Notes under the pieces: model-generated
Database searches by the model: none
Seen by the model: only the letters and a program-made list of their open reading frames with translations
Told to the model about the DNA's origin: nothing
Shown here: piece by piece, positions 1-6,294 of the stretch
Layout: each line of letters starts with the position of its first letter
Numbering within the stretch: position 1 is the stretch's first letter
Program-made: the position numbers and the translations under genes
DNA from: an uncultured Collinsella sp.
GTDB taxonomy: Bacteria > Actinomycetota > Coriobacteriia > Coriobacteriales > Coriobacteriaceae
Direction of reading: 5' to 3'
Assembly (NCBI GenBank): GCA_900755685.1
Contig: CAAEHI010000034.1
Location: forward strand, 1-10,997
DNA length: 10,997 nt

Positions 1-25
1 GGCTCTGTTAGACCAACATTGACAT
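1..25 (+). repeat. Left terminal inverted repeat of the IS1595-type element
   Basis: It is identical over 25 bp to the reverse complement of 3320-3344, starts with GGCTCTGTTAG and ends with TTGACAT. The TTGACA at 19-24 may also serve as the -35 box of the transposase promoter. The repeat starts at the first base of the window, so longer homology upstream cannot be excluded. Confidence 0.93.
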
Positions 26-50
26 ATAGGTGATGCCACGGTGGTATAAT
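19..50 (+). promoter_or_regulatory. Transposase promoter, partly inside the left inverted repeat
   Basis: A consensus -10 TATAAT lies at 45-50, preceded by TGG, which makes it an extended -10 (TGnTATAAT). A consensus -35 TTGACA lies at 19-24 within the inverted repeat. The 20-nt spacer is longer than the usual 17, so the extended -10 may do most of the work. Transcription would begin near 57, upstream of the transposase start at 80. Confidence 0.6.
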
Positions 51-51
51 A

Positions 52-68
52 GCCGTAAGCACTACGGC
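52..68 (+). promoter_or_regulatory. Short hairpin or operator at the transposase transcript start
   Basis: GCCGTA (52-57) and TACGGC (63-68) form a perfect 6-bp inverted repeat around AGCAC. It lies just after the -10 box and just before the GGAG ribosome binding site at 72-75. It could limit transposase translation as a 5' hairpin, or be an operator. The role is an inference. Confidence 0.35.
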
Positions 69-79
69 ATTGGAGTATC

Positions 80-1135
80 ATGAACGCCGAAGACCTGGTC
101 ATCATCTTTAAAAAGAACATGGCGAACCTCAGCAAAACCGAGCGCCGCCGCGCAATCGAATCCGTCAGGGACGTGATACGCGCGGCGATGTTCGATGATG
201 CGGTCGGCTCCACCTATGAAGTTGAATGCTGCCCGCGCTGCGGGTCCGTCGCGGTCGTGAAGAAGGGCAAATCAAAGAATGGCGAGCAGCGCTACCTCTG
301 CCGAGACTGTGGCAGGACCTTCGGTATGGGCAGCGAGCGCATCTTGGGGACGAGCAAGCTCCCGAAGGAGACCTGGATGGCCTATGCCGAGTGCTTCGTT
401 CTCATGCTGCCCCTGCGCGAATGTGCGAGGCGCTGCCATGTTTGCCTCAAGACCGCCTACACCATGCGCCATAGATTGATTGAGTGCCTTTCAGCCTACT
501 CGCCCTCGTTCAAGGTCGAGCGGGGCTGTGGCTGCGAACTCGATGAGACCTATTTCCCCGAGTCGTTCAAGGGCAACCATACGAAGGGGTCGTTCACGAT
601 GCCGCGGGCCTCCCGCCATCGCGGCAAGCAGGTGCACAAGCGCGGCCTGTCGCGCGAGCAGATCTGCGTCATGACCGGAGTGAACGACTCGAACGAGACG
701 TTTTTCGAGGTCTCGGGGCGGGGTGTCTTGTCAAGGAAACGCGCCATGGACGTGCTGAGGGGCCGCGTCATGTCCGGCTCGGTCGTGGCGACGGACAAGG
801 CATCCGCCTATGTCGACGTCCTCGCCGAGCTCGAGGTCGCCGCACACGCGGCATACGATTCCAAGGACCGCTCCGAGGGGACCATCAACCGGATTAACAC
901 CGTCCATTCGCTCCTCGATGCCTTCATGGAGCCGTTTAAAGGCGTGTCAACGAAGCATCTCGATGCTTACCTCGCTTGGTTTAAGTGGTGCCGAACCTTC
1001 ATGGCGGCCGACTCCGGCACTGCCGAACGCACGGTCGCGCGACAGCTTGCGAACGGCGTATGCAGGAGCCGCATCCGCGACATGTTCAACGTCCTGCCGC
1101 CCTATATGGACTACTGGGTCGCATCCGCCGCATAG
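80..1135 (+). CDS. IS1595-family transposase (zinc ribbon plus ISXO2-like DDE/N domain)
   Basis: This 351-residue protein should catalyse cut-and-join movement of the element by acting on its inverted repeats. Residues 51-77 form a zinc ribbon (CPRC at 51-54, CRDC at 74-77). A helix-turn-helix-like segment follows at about 95-135. The catalytic domain spans about 150-305. Candidate catalytic residues are D155 (in ELDETYF), D239 (in VATDKASAY) and N273 (in INTVHS), followed by K287. Asn in place of the third acidic residue has been reported for several IS1595 subgroups (DDNK). The length is usual for the family and no frameshift is visible. The start is the first ATG after a good promoter, with GGAG 4 nt upstream. 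It is GC-richer than the methyltransferase and nuclease genes behind it. It looks intact, and the element may be mobile. Confidence 0.93.
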   Translation: MNAEDLVIIFKKNMANLSKTERRRAIESVRDVIRAAMFDDAVGSTYEVECCPRCGSVAVVKKGKSKNGEQRYLCRDCGRTFGMGSERILGTSKLPKETWMAYAECFVLMLPLRECARRCHVCLKTAYTMRHRLIECLSAYSPSFKVERGCGCELDETYFPESFKGNHTKGSFTMPRASRHRGKQVHKRGLSREQICVMTGVNDSNETFFEVSGRGVLSRKRAMDVLRGRVMSGSVVATDKASAYVDVLAELEVAAHAAYDSKDRSEGTINRINTVHSLLDAFMEPFKGVSTKHLDAYLAWFKWCRTFMAADSGTAERTVARQLANGVCRSRIRDMFNVLPPYMDYWVASAA

Positions 1136-1141
1136 AGACGA

Positions 1142-1180
1142 TAAAATAGTTGCACCGTGATATACGAGGAAAGGTACAAC
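1142..1180 (+). promoter_or_regulatory. Promoter -10 and inverted-repeat operator candidate ahead of the cargo operon
   Basis: TAAAAT at 1142-1147 is a 5/6 match to a -10 box; no convincing -35 is visible. Directly downstream, GTTGCACC (1149-1156) and GGTACAAC (1173-1180) form an inverted repeat with 7 of 8 pairs and a 16-nt gap, which ends one base before the first cargo ATG. It encloses the ribosome binding site (GAGGAAAGG, 1166-1174). RelB/DinJ-type proteins usually autorepress by binding such repeats, so self-regulation of the cargo operon is plausible but not shown. Confidence 0.42.
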
Positions 1181-1181
1181 C

Positions 1182-1367
1182 ATGCCGTCGAACATACCGG
1201 CCACGACGATCCGCATCGAACCGGAGGTCAAGAAAGAGGCCACAGTCATCCTGGACGAGCTCGGGCTGTCCATGTCCACCGCCGTCAATGCGTTTCTCAG
1301 GGCGCTCGTCCGCGAGGGCGGAATGCCATTCGAGATGAAGGTCGCAGCGAAGCGGAGTGAGGAATAG
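1182..1367 (+). CDS. RelB/DinJ-family ribbon-helix-helix protein (orphan antitoxin-like)
   Basis: This 61-residue protein matches the RelB/DinJ antitoxin pattern over nearly its whole length. A short beta strand (ATTIRIEP, residues 7-14) is followed by an acidic/basic helix (about 15-27), the LGLSMSTAVNAFLRALV turn-and-helix region, and the typical REGGMPFEM end. Such proteins dimerise, bind operator DNA and normally neutralise a RelE/YafQ-type toxin encoded right behind them. Here no toxin follows. The next gene, 2 nt downstream, is the DNA methyltransferase. It may be a leftover antitoxin, an anti-addiction gene for a toxin elsewhere, or a controller of the R-M genes. The last role is my inference from position and from the inverted repeat upstream. 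The start has a strong ribosome binding site 7 nt away. Confidence 0.82.
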   Translation: MPSNIPATTIRIEPEVKKEATVILDELGLSMSTAVNAFLRALVREGGMPFEMKVAAKRSEE

Positions 1368-1369
1368 CC

Positions 1370-2299
1370 GTGGCGGAGCAAGTCCGAGAGAAAGCAGATG
1401 GGAGCTTTGCGCCTATGGAGATAATCCTCGACGGATCATGTGATTTGCTCGAATATTACGGCGATTCGCCTGAAGTGGCTGGGATGGTCTTGCCCGGTGA
1501 TGTCAGGAAAACTCTTGAGCTGTTAGACGATCAGTCCGTGCAGTGCGTCGTAACATCCCCTCCTTATTGGAGTTTGCGAGACTACGGTATCGATGGGCAA
1601 ATAGGACTAACCGAATCGATGTACTCCTATATCGAGGAACTCAACGCTGTCTTTTTACAAGTTAAACGTGTTTTGAGAGACGATGGCACGCTCTGGCTGA
1701 ATATCGGAGATTCATATACGTCAGGCAACCGCGGTTGGCGAGCCCCGGATAAGAAAAATCCTGCAAGAGCAATGTCGAAAAGACCGAAAACACCTGCCGG
1801 TCTTAAGGAAAAAGAACTGATTGGCCTCCCGTGGAGGCTGGCTTTTGCCCTTCAGGAAAGCGGCTGGTATCTAAGGTCGGAAATTATATGGCAGAAGCCG
1901 AATGCTCAGCCCGAAAGTGTGCGAGATCGAGTAACAAGGGAACATGAACAGTTATTTCTGCTTTCGAAGTCACCTAAATACAAGTACGACGTTGAGGCGG
2001 TTAAAGGCCCCAACGGAAGGCGCCTTCGTGATGTATGGACGATAAAGACTAGACCGAATCCATATGCACGTGGACATTTTGCTACGTTTCCGGAGGAGCT
2101 TGTCGAAAGGTGCCTAAAAATAGCCACAAGCGAAGATGATGTGGTTCTAGACCCCTTTCTTGGATCGGGAACCACGGCGGCCGTTGCCTCAAAACTCGGT
2201 AGGAAATTTGTTGGCACTGAATTGAATCCAGACTACATTGAAATTGCCAATACCCGCCTACAACACTTGGGACTAAAGACGAAGCGGGTGACAAGATGA
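1370..2299 (+). CDS. Type II DNA methyltransferase, N4-cytosine type (XcyI/Cfr9I-like modification subunit)
   Basis: This S-adenosylmethionine-dependent methyltransferase should protect host DNA from the endonuclease encoded behind it. Catalytic motif IV is TSPPYW (residues 62-67); SPPY is typical of N4-cytosine enzymes. The cofactor-binding motif I DPFLGSGTT lies near the C-terminus (261-269). This order, catalytic before cofactor site, is the beta-class arrangement. GTELNPDYIEIA (282-293) follows as motif II. The 309-residue length is normal. The pairing with an XcyI-like nuclease suggests CCCGGG as the target, as for XcyI and Cfr9I, but specificity cannot be read from the sequence. The GTG at 1370 has GAGG 7 nt upstream and sits 2 nt after the preceding gene; an ATG at 1415 is a possible alternative. 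Its base composition is more AT-rich than the transposase. Confidence 0.9.
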   Translation: MAEQVREKADGSFAPMEIILDGSCDLLEYYGDSPEVAGMVLPGDVRKTLELLDDQSVQCVVTSPPYWSLRDYGIDGQIGLTESMYSYIEELNAVFLQVKRVLRDDGTLWLNIGDSYTSGNRGWRAPDKKNPARAMSKRPKTPAGLKEKELIGLPWRLAFALQESGWYLRSEIIWQKPNAQPESVRDRVTREHEQLFLLSKSPKYKYDVEAVKGPNGRRLRDVWTIKTRPNPYARGHFATFPEELVERCLKIATSEDDVVLDPFLGSGTTAAVASKLGRKFVGTELNPDYIEIANTRLQHLGLKTKRVTR

Positions 2300-3264
2300 C
2301 TTTCAACTTCAATATGCCGGCAGTAAACAGACAGGTTTTCGTAGCAGGCTATTTCGACAAATTCAAATCGGGACACATGAGGGAAGCCTTGATTCAGGCC
2401 TGTCAAAACATAAGTCCGGTAGACCTTCGCAGGGAACTCGCGGAATACGCGCCCGAAAAGGGGTTGAAGCGGCTAATGGGAACCTCGATAAGAGATGAGG
2501 ACGTTTTTGCAACTCCACTATTATTAAGGCAATCTCCGGGACTACTTGCTTACTATAGGATGCTACTTGGCTTCAGTCAGAAGCGCTTCTATGCAAGCAG
2601 TACCGGTCTAAGCAGATATAAGTGTCTCGAAGAGAGGCTGGTAATTCCTGCCGACTTGATAGACGGACTTCCGAGTTTATGCCTCGCTCTTAACGAGAGG
2701 GCTTGTGAACTCGTGCTCTCTCTGGACGAACCTGTACTTCAGGACGACATTAAACATCTTCCATTATTAACCTTTGGCGCACAAGCTGATGGTGCATGGC
2801 GTAACACCATTGGAATATTCGCAACGTCTAAGGTCTACGGTGCAATAAAAGCCATCGTGCTGGAAAGCGGTGTAGGAATCAAAGAGGACGAAGGCTCTTT
2901 TACCTTTTACAACAAATCCTCCCGAGCTGTAACTGTCTCCTTTTCAGCCGATCCAGATGTAGTTATCAAAGAATCTGTAGGGTCTGGGGTAATTACAAAG
3001 GTCGCGATTGAAATTAAAGGAGGGCGAGATAGGGCCAACGTGCATAACCGAGCGGGAGAAGCAGAGAAAAGCCACCAAAAAGCGCTTAAGGCATCCGTTG
3101 GCGATTGCTGGACCGTCATAGATCTCTCGTTGAGCTCATTGGACCAGCTGAAAGTAGAATCACCCAGTACGAGACGGTGGATTGACCTGGGTGCTGTGGA
3201 ATCACAAAACGGCCTAGGGTGGGACAAATTCAAGGATTTAGTAAAGACTAGCTTGGGAATCTAA
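2296..3264 (+). CDS. XcyI-family type II restriction endonuclease
   Basis: This 322-residue protein resembles the XcyI family of restriction enzymes, which cut CCCGGG. My recognition rests on overall pattern (for example SPGLLAYYRMLLGFSQKRFY, residues 80-99), length and partnership with an SPPY methyltransferase. A PD-(D/E)xK nuclease core is visible: SADPDVV (217-223, with D221) and VAIEIKGG (236-243, with E239 and K241). These are the likely metal-binding and catalytic residues. The ATG overlaps the methyltransferase stop (ATGA at 2296-2299), so translation is probably coupled. This favours methylase before nuclease synthesis. It is the most AT-rich gene of the element, with many AAA, ATT and TTA codons, suggesting a separate origin from the transposase. 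It appears intact. The exact recognition site is an inference. Confidence 0.84.
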   Translation: MTFNFNMPAVNRQVFVAGYFDKFKSGHMREALIQACQNISPVDLRRELAEYAPEKGLKRLMGTSIRDEDVFATPLLLRQSPGLLAYYRMLLGFSQKRFYASSTGLSRYKCLEERLVIPADLIDGLPSLCLALNERACELVLSLDEPVLQDDIKHLPLLTFGAQADGAWRNTIGIFATSKVYGAIKAIVLESGVGIKEDEGSFTFYNKSSRAVTVSFSADPDVVIKESVGSGVITKVAIEIKGGRDRANVHNRAGEAEKSHQKALKASVGDCWTVIDLSLSSLDQLKVESPSTRRWIDLGAVESQNGLGWDKFKDLVKTSLGI

Positions 3265-3283
3265 AATCCTTGGAAATGAAAAC

Positions 3284-3311
3284 GGGGTGTGACCGATTTT
3301 GGTCACACCCC
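3284..3311 (+). terminator. Hairpin terminator at the end of the cargo operon
   Basis: GGGGTGTGACC (3284-3294) pairs perfectly with GGTCACACCCC (3301-3311) around a 6-nt loop, 19 nt after the endonuclease stop. The tract behind it is weak on the + strand (TTACAAAAA). On the - strand the stem is followed by TTTTC, so it may work better against transcription entering from the adhesin side. It lies just inside the right inverted repeat and may insulate the element. Confidence 0.6.
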
Positions 3312-6294
3312 TTACAAAAATGTCAATGTTGGTCTAACAGAGCCTAAGATTAAGTATTCGAATAAAGATCAGCCTCTGTTCAACATCACTAAAGGTGCAA
3401 CGTTAACCGTCAAGGATAATGAGCAGACTGCAATGGATATTCCGACTGGCGACAAATTCGTTTGCCAGAATAATTCGCTCAGCAAAAATGGTAACCCTGC
3501 TTCCATGATCTACGACACTTCCAATATCCCTACCAATCTCACCTATTATGTAACTGGATCGTCTGTTAAGGCGGGCGACACCAGTACTACCGAGACTCTG
3601 TATAAACATGAAACGAGTATCGGCGGTGCCATCGTGGCATGTGCTGACAAAGACAACCTGAATCATGACTACCTGAAACTCATTTATCTCTATGCAACCA
3701 ACGACAAGGGTGGTACGTTCAATCTCAAGAGTGGCGTGATTACGCAACAGAAAAATATCAGTGTTAACAGTTTGGTTTATGCCGAGAAAGGTTCTACCGT
3801 CAATATGAGCGGTGGCTACGTTTGCGGTGCAACCTCTAATAGCCAAGGCGCAGGCATCGAACTTGGCGTCAAGGACGGCAAAGGTGCCACTTTCAACCTC
3901 ACCGGTGGCGTGATTGCAGGTAACCGCGCTCCCAATGGCGGCGGTGTATACGCTAACGGCGCCGATGTGTACCCTAAAGACCCTGAAACCAACATGACCA
4001 AAATCAACATGACCGGTGGCATAATCTCCGGTAATAGCACACTCAACGCGGGACTCGGTGGCGGCATTATGGCCAAGGGCGGCATCGTGACCGTTTCTGG
4101 TGGCTATATCACGAATAATAGAATGGTTCAGTTCTGCGGCCACGATGGCTGGGGTGACCATGGCGGCGCTGGGCTTGCTGCCAATAACGGCGCCCATGTC
4201 ACCATTTCCGGTGGCCAGATTACTGGCAATTATTCTGAAGAAGCTGGTGGTGGCGTTTACGTTACCGATCTTGGTCGAGACGGTTCTCGCAAGGATATGG
4301 CATGGCTCAACATTACGGGAGGAATTATTGCCTCTAACGTGAGCTTCCGATCTGAGGGCGCTGGTATCCGCGTTGGCCAGATGGTCGATGCGATGATTAA
4401 CGGCACTGAAGGCAATAAAGTCTATATCACTAACAATTACTGCATGTCTCGCTTTGACTGGGGCGGCGGCGGCATCTTTGTCCAGGGAAACTCGAATGCG
4501 GGTAAGGAATATACTGCTGGTAGATTATTTGTATACAACTCGTACATTAGCAGCAATACCGCCGGTGGCTATGGTGGTGGCGTTGCAGTCTGCCCGACGG
4601 GCAAGACGCTGGTGACGAACACTGACGGCACTGCAATCTTTGGCAATATATCTGCTGGCAATGAGCAAAATGCTGATGGCGATGAGCAGAATGCCAACGG
4701 TTACGATCCGGCAACTAACAGTGGTAATGAAGGCAAGCCCCATCTTTCAAGTGGCGGTAGCGAAAAAAATCAAGATCAAGATGCATACAACTCGGAGAAG
4801 TTCCGCGAGAACGGCCATGCCGATTTCTTCCTTGCGGCAAAGGATGGCCATAAGGAACCGCTTGCGGCAATAATCGGCAAGATGCTCGGCGGCGGAGACG
4901 CCAAGTATTCGGGAACCAAAGAGTTCAATGAAGCTATAAAAATTCCTGCCGATGGCGGCGTGCAGATTTATCGGAGTATCGGATTGACTTCGGATGTTCA
5001 TGTTGGCGACGCTGAAGCAAATAATGCACAGGCGGCTGCTACAACCTTCATCACGGGCAACTATTCCTGGGACCATGGCGGCGGCATCATGTCGAACGGC
5101 GACCTGTACCTAGGCGTGCCTGCGGATACGTACGTCTACCCAAGCCTTAAGCTAAAGGCGTCAAAGGCGCTGAAAAATAAGCAAACCGAAAAAGAAGAAA
5201 TGCTCACAAAAGATCAGTTTTCTTTCGCGGTTTATCGCAAGGATTCGGATACTGCGACGGCGCCTTCTTGGAAAAATGAATCTTTCAGCGATGGTGACTG
5301 CACCTTAGTCGGGTCTGCCAAGAATGACGCTGAAGGTAACATTACGTTTGACCTTGGTGAACAGTTCGTAGATAAGACTGTTGTGGCTAACAAGATTACA
5401 TACTACTTGGTCGAACAGACCGGTGGAGACTCTGACATTGAGTACGACCACACTGTGTACGAGATCGAGGTGCAGCTCACGGACAACGAAACTTTGCTCA
5501 TGAATGTGCCGAAGAAGGATGATTCAAGTCAGAACGTTCCGCTTTACGTCCATAACTATACGATTACAAGCGTGAGTGCGACCGGGCGCTCCGGAGATAC
5601 AACAAAAGCGCTGGGCACTATGGAAAGAGACAGCGAAGGCTATTATTCGATTATCGACTCCAACGCGGGAAAGACCTTCACCAACAAGTACACTCCGTAC
5701 ACCTCCAGCGGCTCCTGGACTCCCAAGGCGACTAAGGTCGTTAAGGGTGGCGAGATGAAGGAGTTTACGCTCGAGTTTGCGGATAATCTGGCCTTCGAGA
5801 AAGCCAAGACGGTAAAGACTCAGATTGATGGTGACAAGACTCAGACGCTACCGTTTGAAGCAGTCAACTATGAGTTGAAACAGCTCGAGGGCGGGGGCAC
5901 CACCGGCCGTGGCGCTTCCAAGACCTTCACGTACTATGTGCGCGAGAAGGATGAGAGTTCGCTTTTCTCGCACTACAAGTTCGACAAGTCGGTCTACAAG
6001 CTTACGGTTGTTGCAACGGACAATACCAAAGGAACCATCAACTGTAAGGTGACCTACAGGAAGGGAACCGTTGGCTCCGATGGCAAGTGGAAAGATGCTG
6101 ATAGCGCCGACCACGAGCTCACCGACACTGACACCCCCACCTTCACCAACACCTACTCCACCTCTTTGCCCCTTTCTGGTATGTCGGGCGTCACTCTGAC
6201 GTACCTTGCCGGCGCGGCGGTGCTTTGCGCTGCTGCGGCCTGGATGCACATTCGTCGCAAGGCGAATGCGAAGGGAGGTAAGCGTCGTGAATAA
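3289..6294 (+). CDS. LPXTG-anchored adhesin (pilus tip candidate), 5' part cut off by the IS1595-type element
   Basis: The open frame is 1001 residues, but the first 18-19 codons belong to the mobile element. Its first start (GTG at 3289) lies inside the terminator hairpin without a clear ribosome binding site. The native N-terminus and signal peptide are missing, so the gene is probably non-functional here. From about residue 140 to 610 it shows beta-helix repeats of the type ISGGQITGNYS followed by GGGVYV, interrupted by a polar Asn/Gly/Glu stretch (about 457-486). Two FctA/Spy0128-like isopeptide domains follow. Domain 1 has candidate K626, E709 (YYLVEQ) and N799 (FTNKY). Domain 2 has K816, E886 (YYVREK) and N954 (FTNTY). 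The end is a sorting signal: LPLSG at 960-964, a hydrophobic helix and a basic tail. It overlaps the next pilin start by 8 bp, so it heads the pilus operon and is likely the tip adhesin. Confidence 0.85.
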   Translation: MTDFGHTPYKNVNVGLTEPKIKYSNKDQPLFNITKGATLTVKDNEQTAMDIPTGDKFVCQNNSLSKNGNPASMIYDTSNIPTNLTYYVTGSSVKAGDTSTTETLYKHETSIGGAIVACADKDNLNHDYLKLIYLYATNDKGGTFNLKSGVITQQKNISVNSLVYAEKGSTVNMSGGYVCGATSNSQGAGIELGVKDGKGATFNLTGGVIAGNRAPNGGGVYANGADVYPKDPETNMTKINMTGGIISGNSTLNAGLGGGIMAKGGIVTVSGGYITNNRMVQFCGHDGWGDHGGAGLAANNGAHVTISGGQITGNYSEEAGGGVYVTDLGRDGSRKDMAWLNITGGIIASNVSFRSEGAGIRVGQMVDAMINGTEGNKVYITNNYCMSRFDWGGGGIFVQGNSNAGKEYTAGRLFVYNSYISSNTAGGYGGGVAVCPTGKTLVTNTDGTAIFGNISAGNEQNADGDEQNANGYDPATNSGNEGKPHLSSGGSEKNQDQDAYNSEKFRENGHADFFLAAKDGHKEPLAAIIGKMLGGGDAKYSGTKEFNEAIKIPADGGVQIYRSIGLTSDVHVGDAEANNAQAAATTFITGNYSWDHGGGIMSNGDLYLGVPADTYVYPSLKLKASKALKNKQTEKEEMLTKDQFSFAVYRKDSDTATAPSWKNESFSDGDCTLVGSAKNDAEGNITFDLGEQFVDKTVVANKITYYLVEQTGGDSDIEYDHTVYEIEVQLTDNETLLMNVPKKDDSSQNVPLYVHNYTITSVSATGRSGDTTKALGTMERDSEGYYSIIDSNAGKTFTNKYTPYTSSGSWTPKATKVVKGGEMKEFTLEFADNLAFEKAKTVKTQIDGDKTQTLPFEAVNYELKQLEGGGTTGRGASKTFTYYVREKDESSLFSHYKFDKSVYKLTVVATDNTKGTINCKVTYRKGTVGSDGKWKDADSADHELTDTDTPTFTNTYSTSLPLSGMSGVTLTYLAGAAVLCAAAAWMHIRRKANAKGGKRRE
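3320..3344 (-). repeat. Right terminal inverted repeat of the IS1595-type element
   Basis: This is the perfect 25-bp reverse complement of 1-25, ending in CTAACAGAGCC. The match breaks at the next inward base. The adhesin reading frame runs through this repeat without a stop, so the last codons of the element are fused in frame to the host gene. Confidence 0.93.
3345..3352. other. Predicted target-site flank (TAAGATTA) at the right end
   Basis: IS1595-family elements usually duplicate an AT-rich 8-bp target. The eight bases right after the right repeat are TAAGATTA, which is AT-rich as expected. The matching left copy would lie just before base 1 and is not visible, so this is a prediction. 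Confidence 0.4.

Larger units (their letters stand above)
1..3344 (+). mobile_element. IS1595-family transporter IS carrying a restriction-modification cassette
   Basis: The element is bounded by perfect 25-bp inverted repeats at 1-25 and 3320-3344. It contains a transposase with an N-terminal zinc ribbon and an IS1595/ISXO2-like catalytic domain, followed by three passenger genes: a RelB/DinJ-like protein, a DNA methyltransferase and an XcyI-like endonuclease. All genes point the same way, and a hairpin closes the cargo just inside the right end. Some IS1595-family members are known to carry passenger genes (transporter ISs), so the architecture fits the family. The right end lies inside a long adhesin reading frame, which marks it as an insertion. 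The left flank lies outside the window, so a target duplication cannot be confirmed. Confidence 0.88.

Noticed and set aside
1182..3264. A complete toxin-antitoxin pair in the element
   Set aside because: No RelE/YafQ-like toxin is present. The gene behind the RelB-like protein is clearly a methyltransferase.
3289..3344. GTG at 3289 as the true start of the adhesin
   Set aside because: These bases belong to the mobile element (terminator stem and inverted repeat). No signal peptide follows, so the frame is open by chance.
3403..4197. 264-codon open frame on the - strand inside the adhesin
   Set aside because: It is a shadow of the repetitive beta-helix codons and has no supporting start signal.
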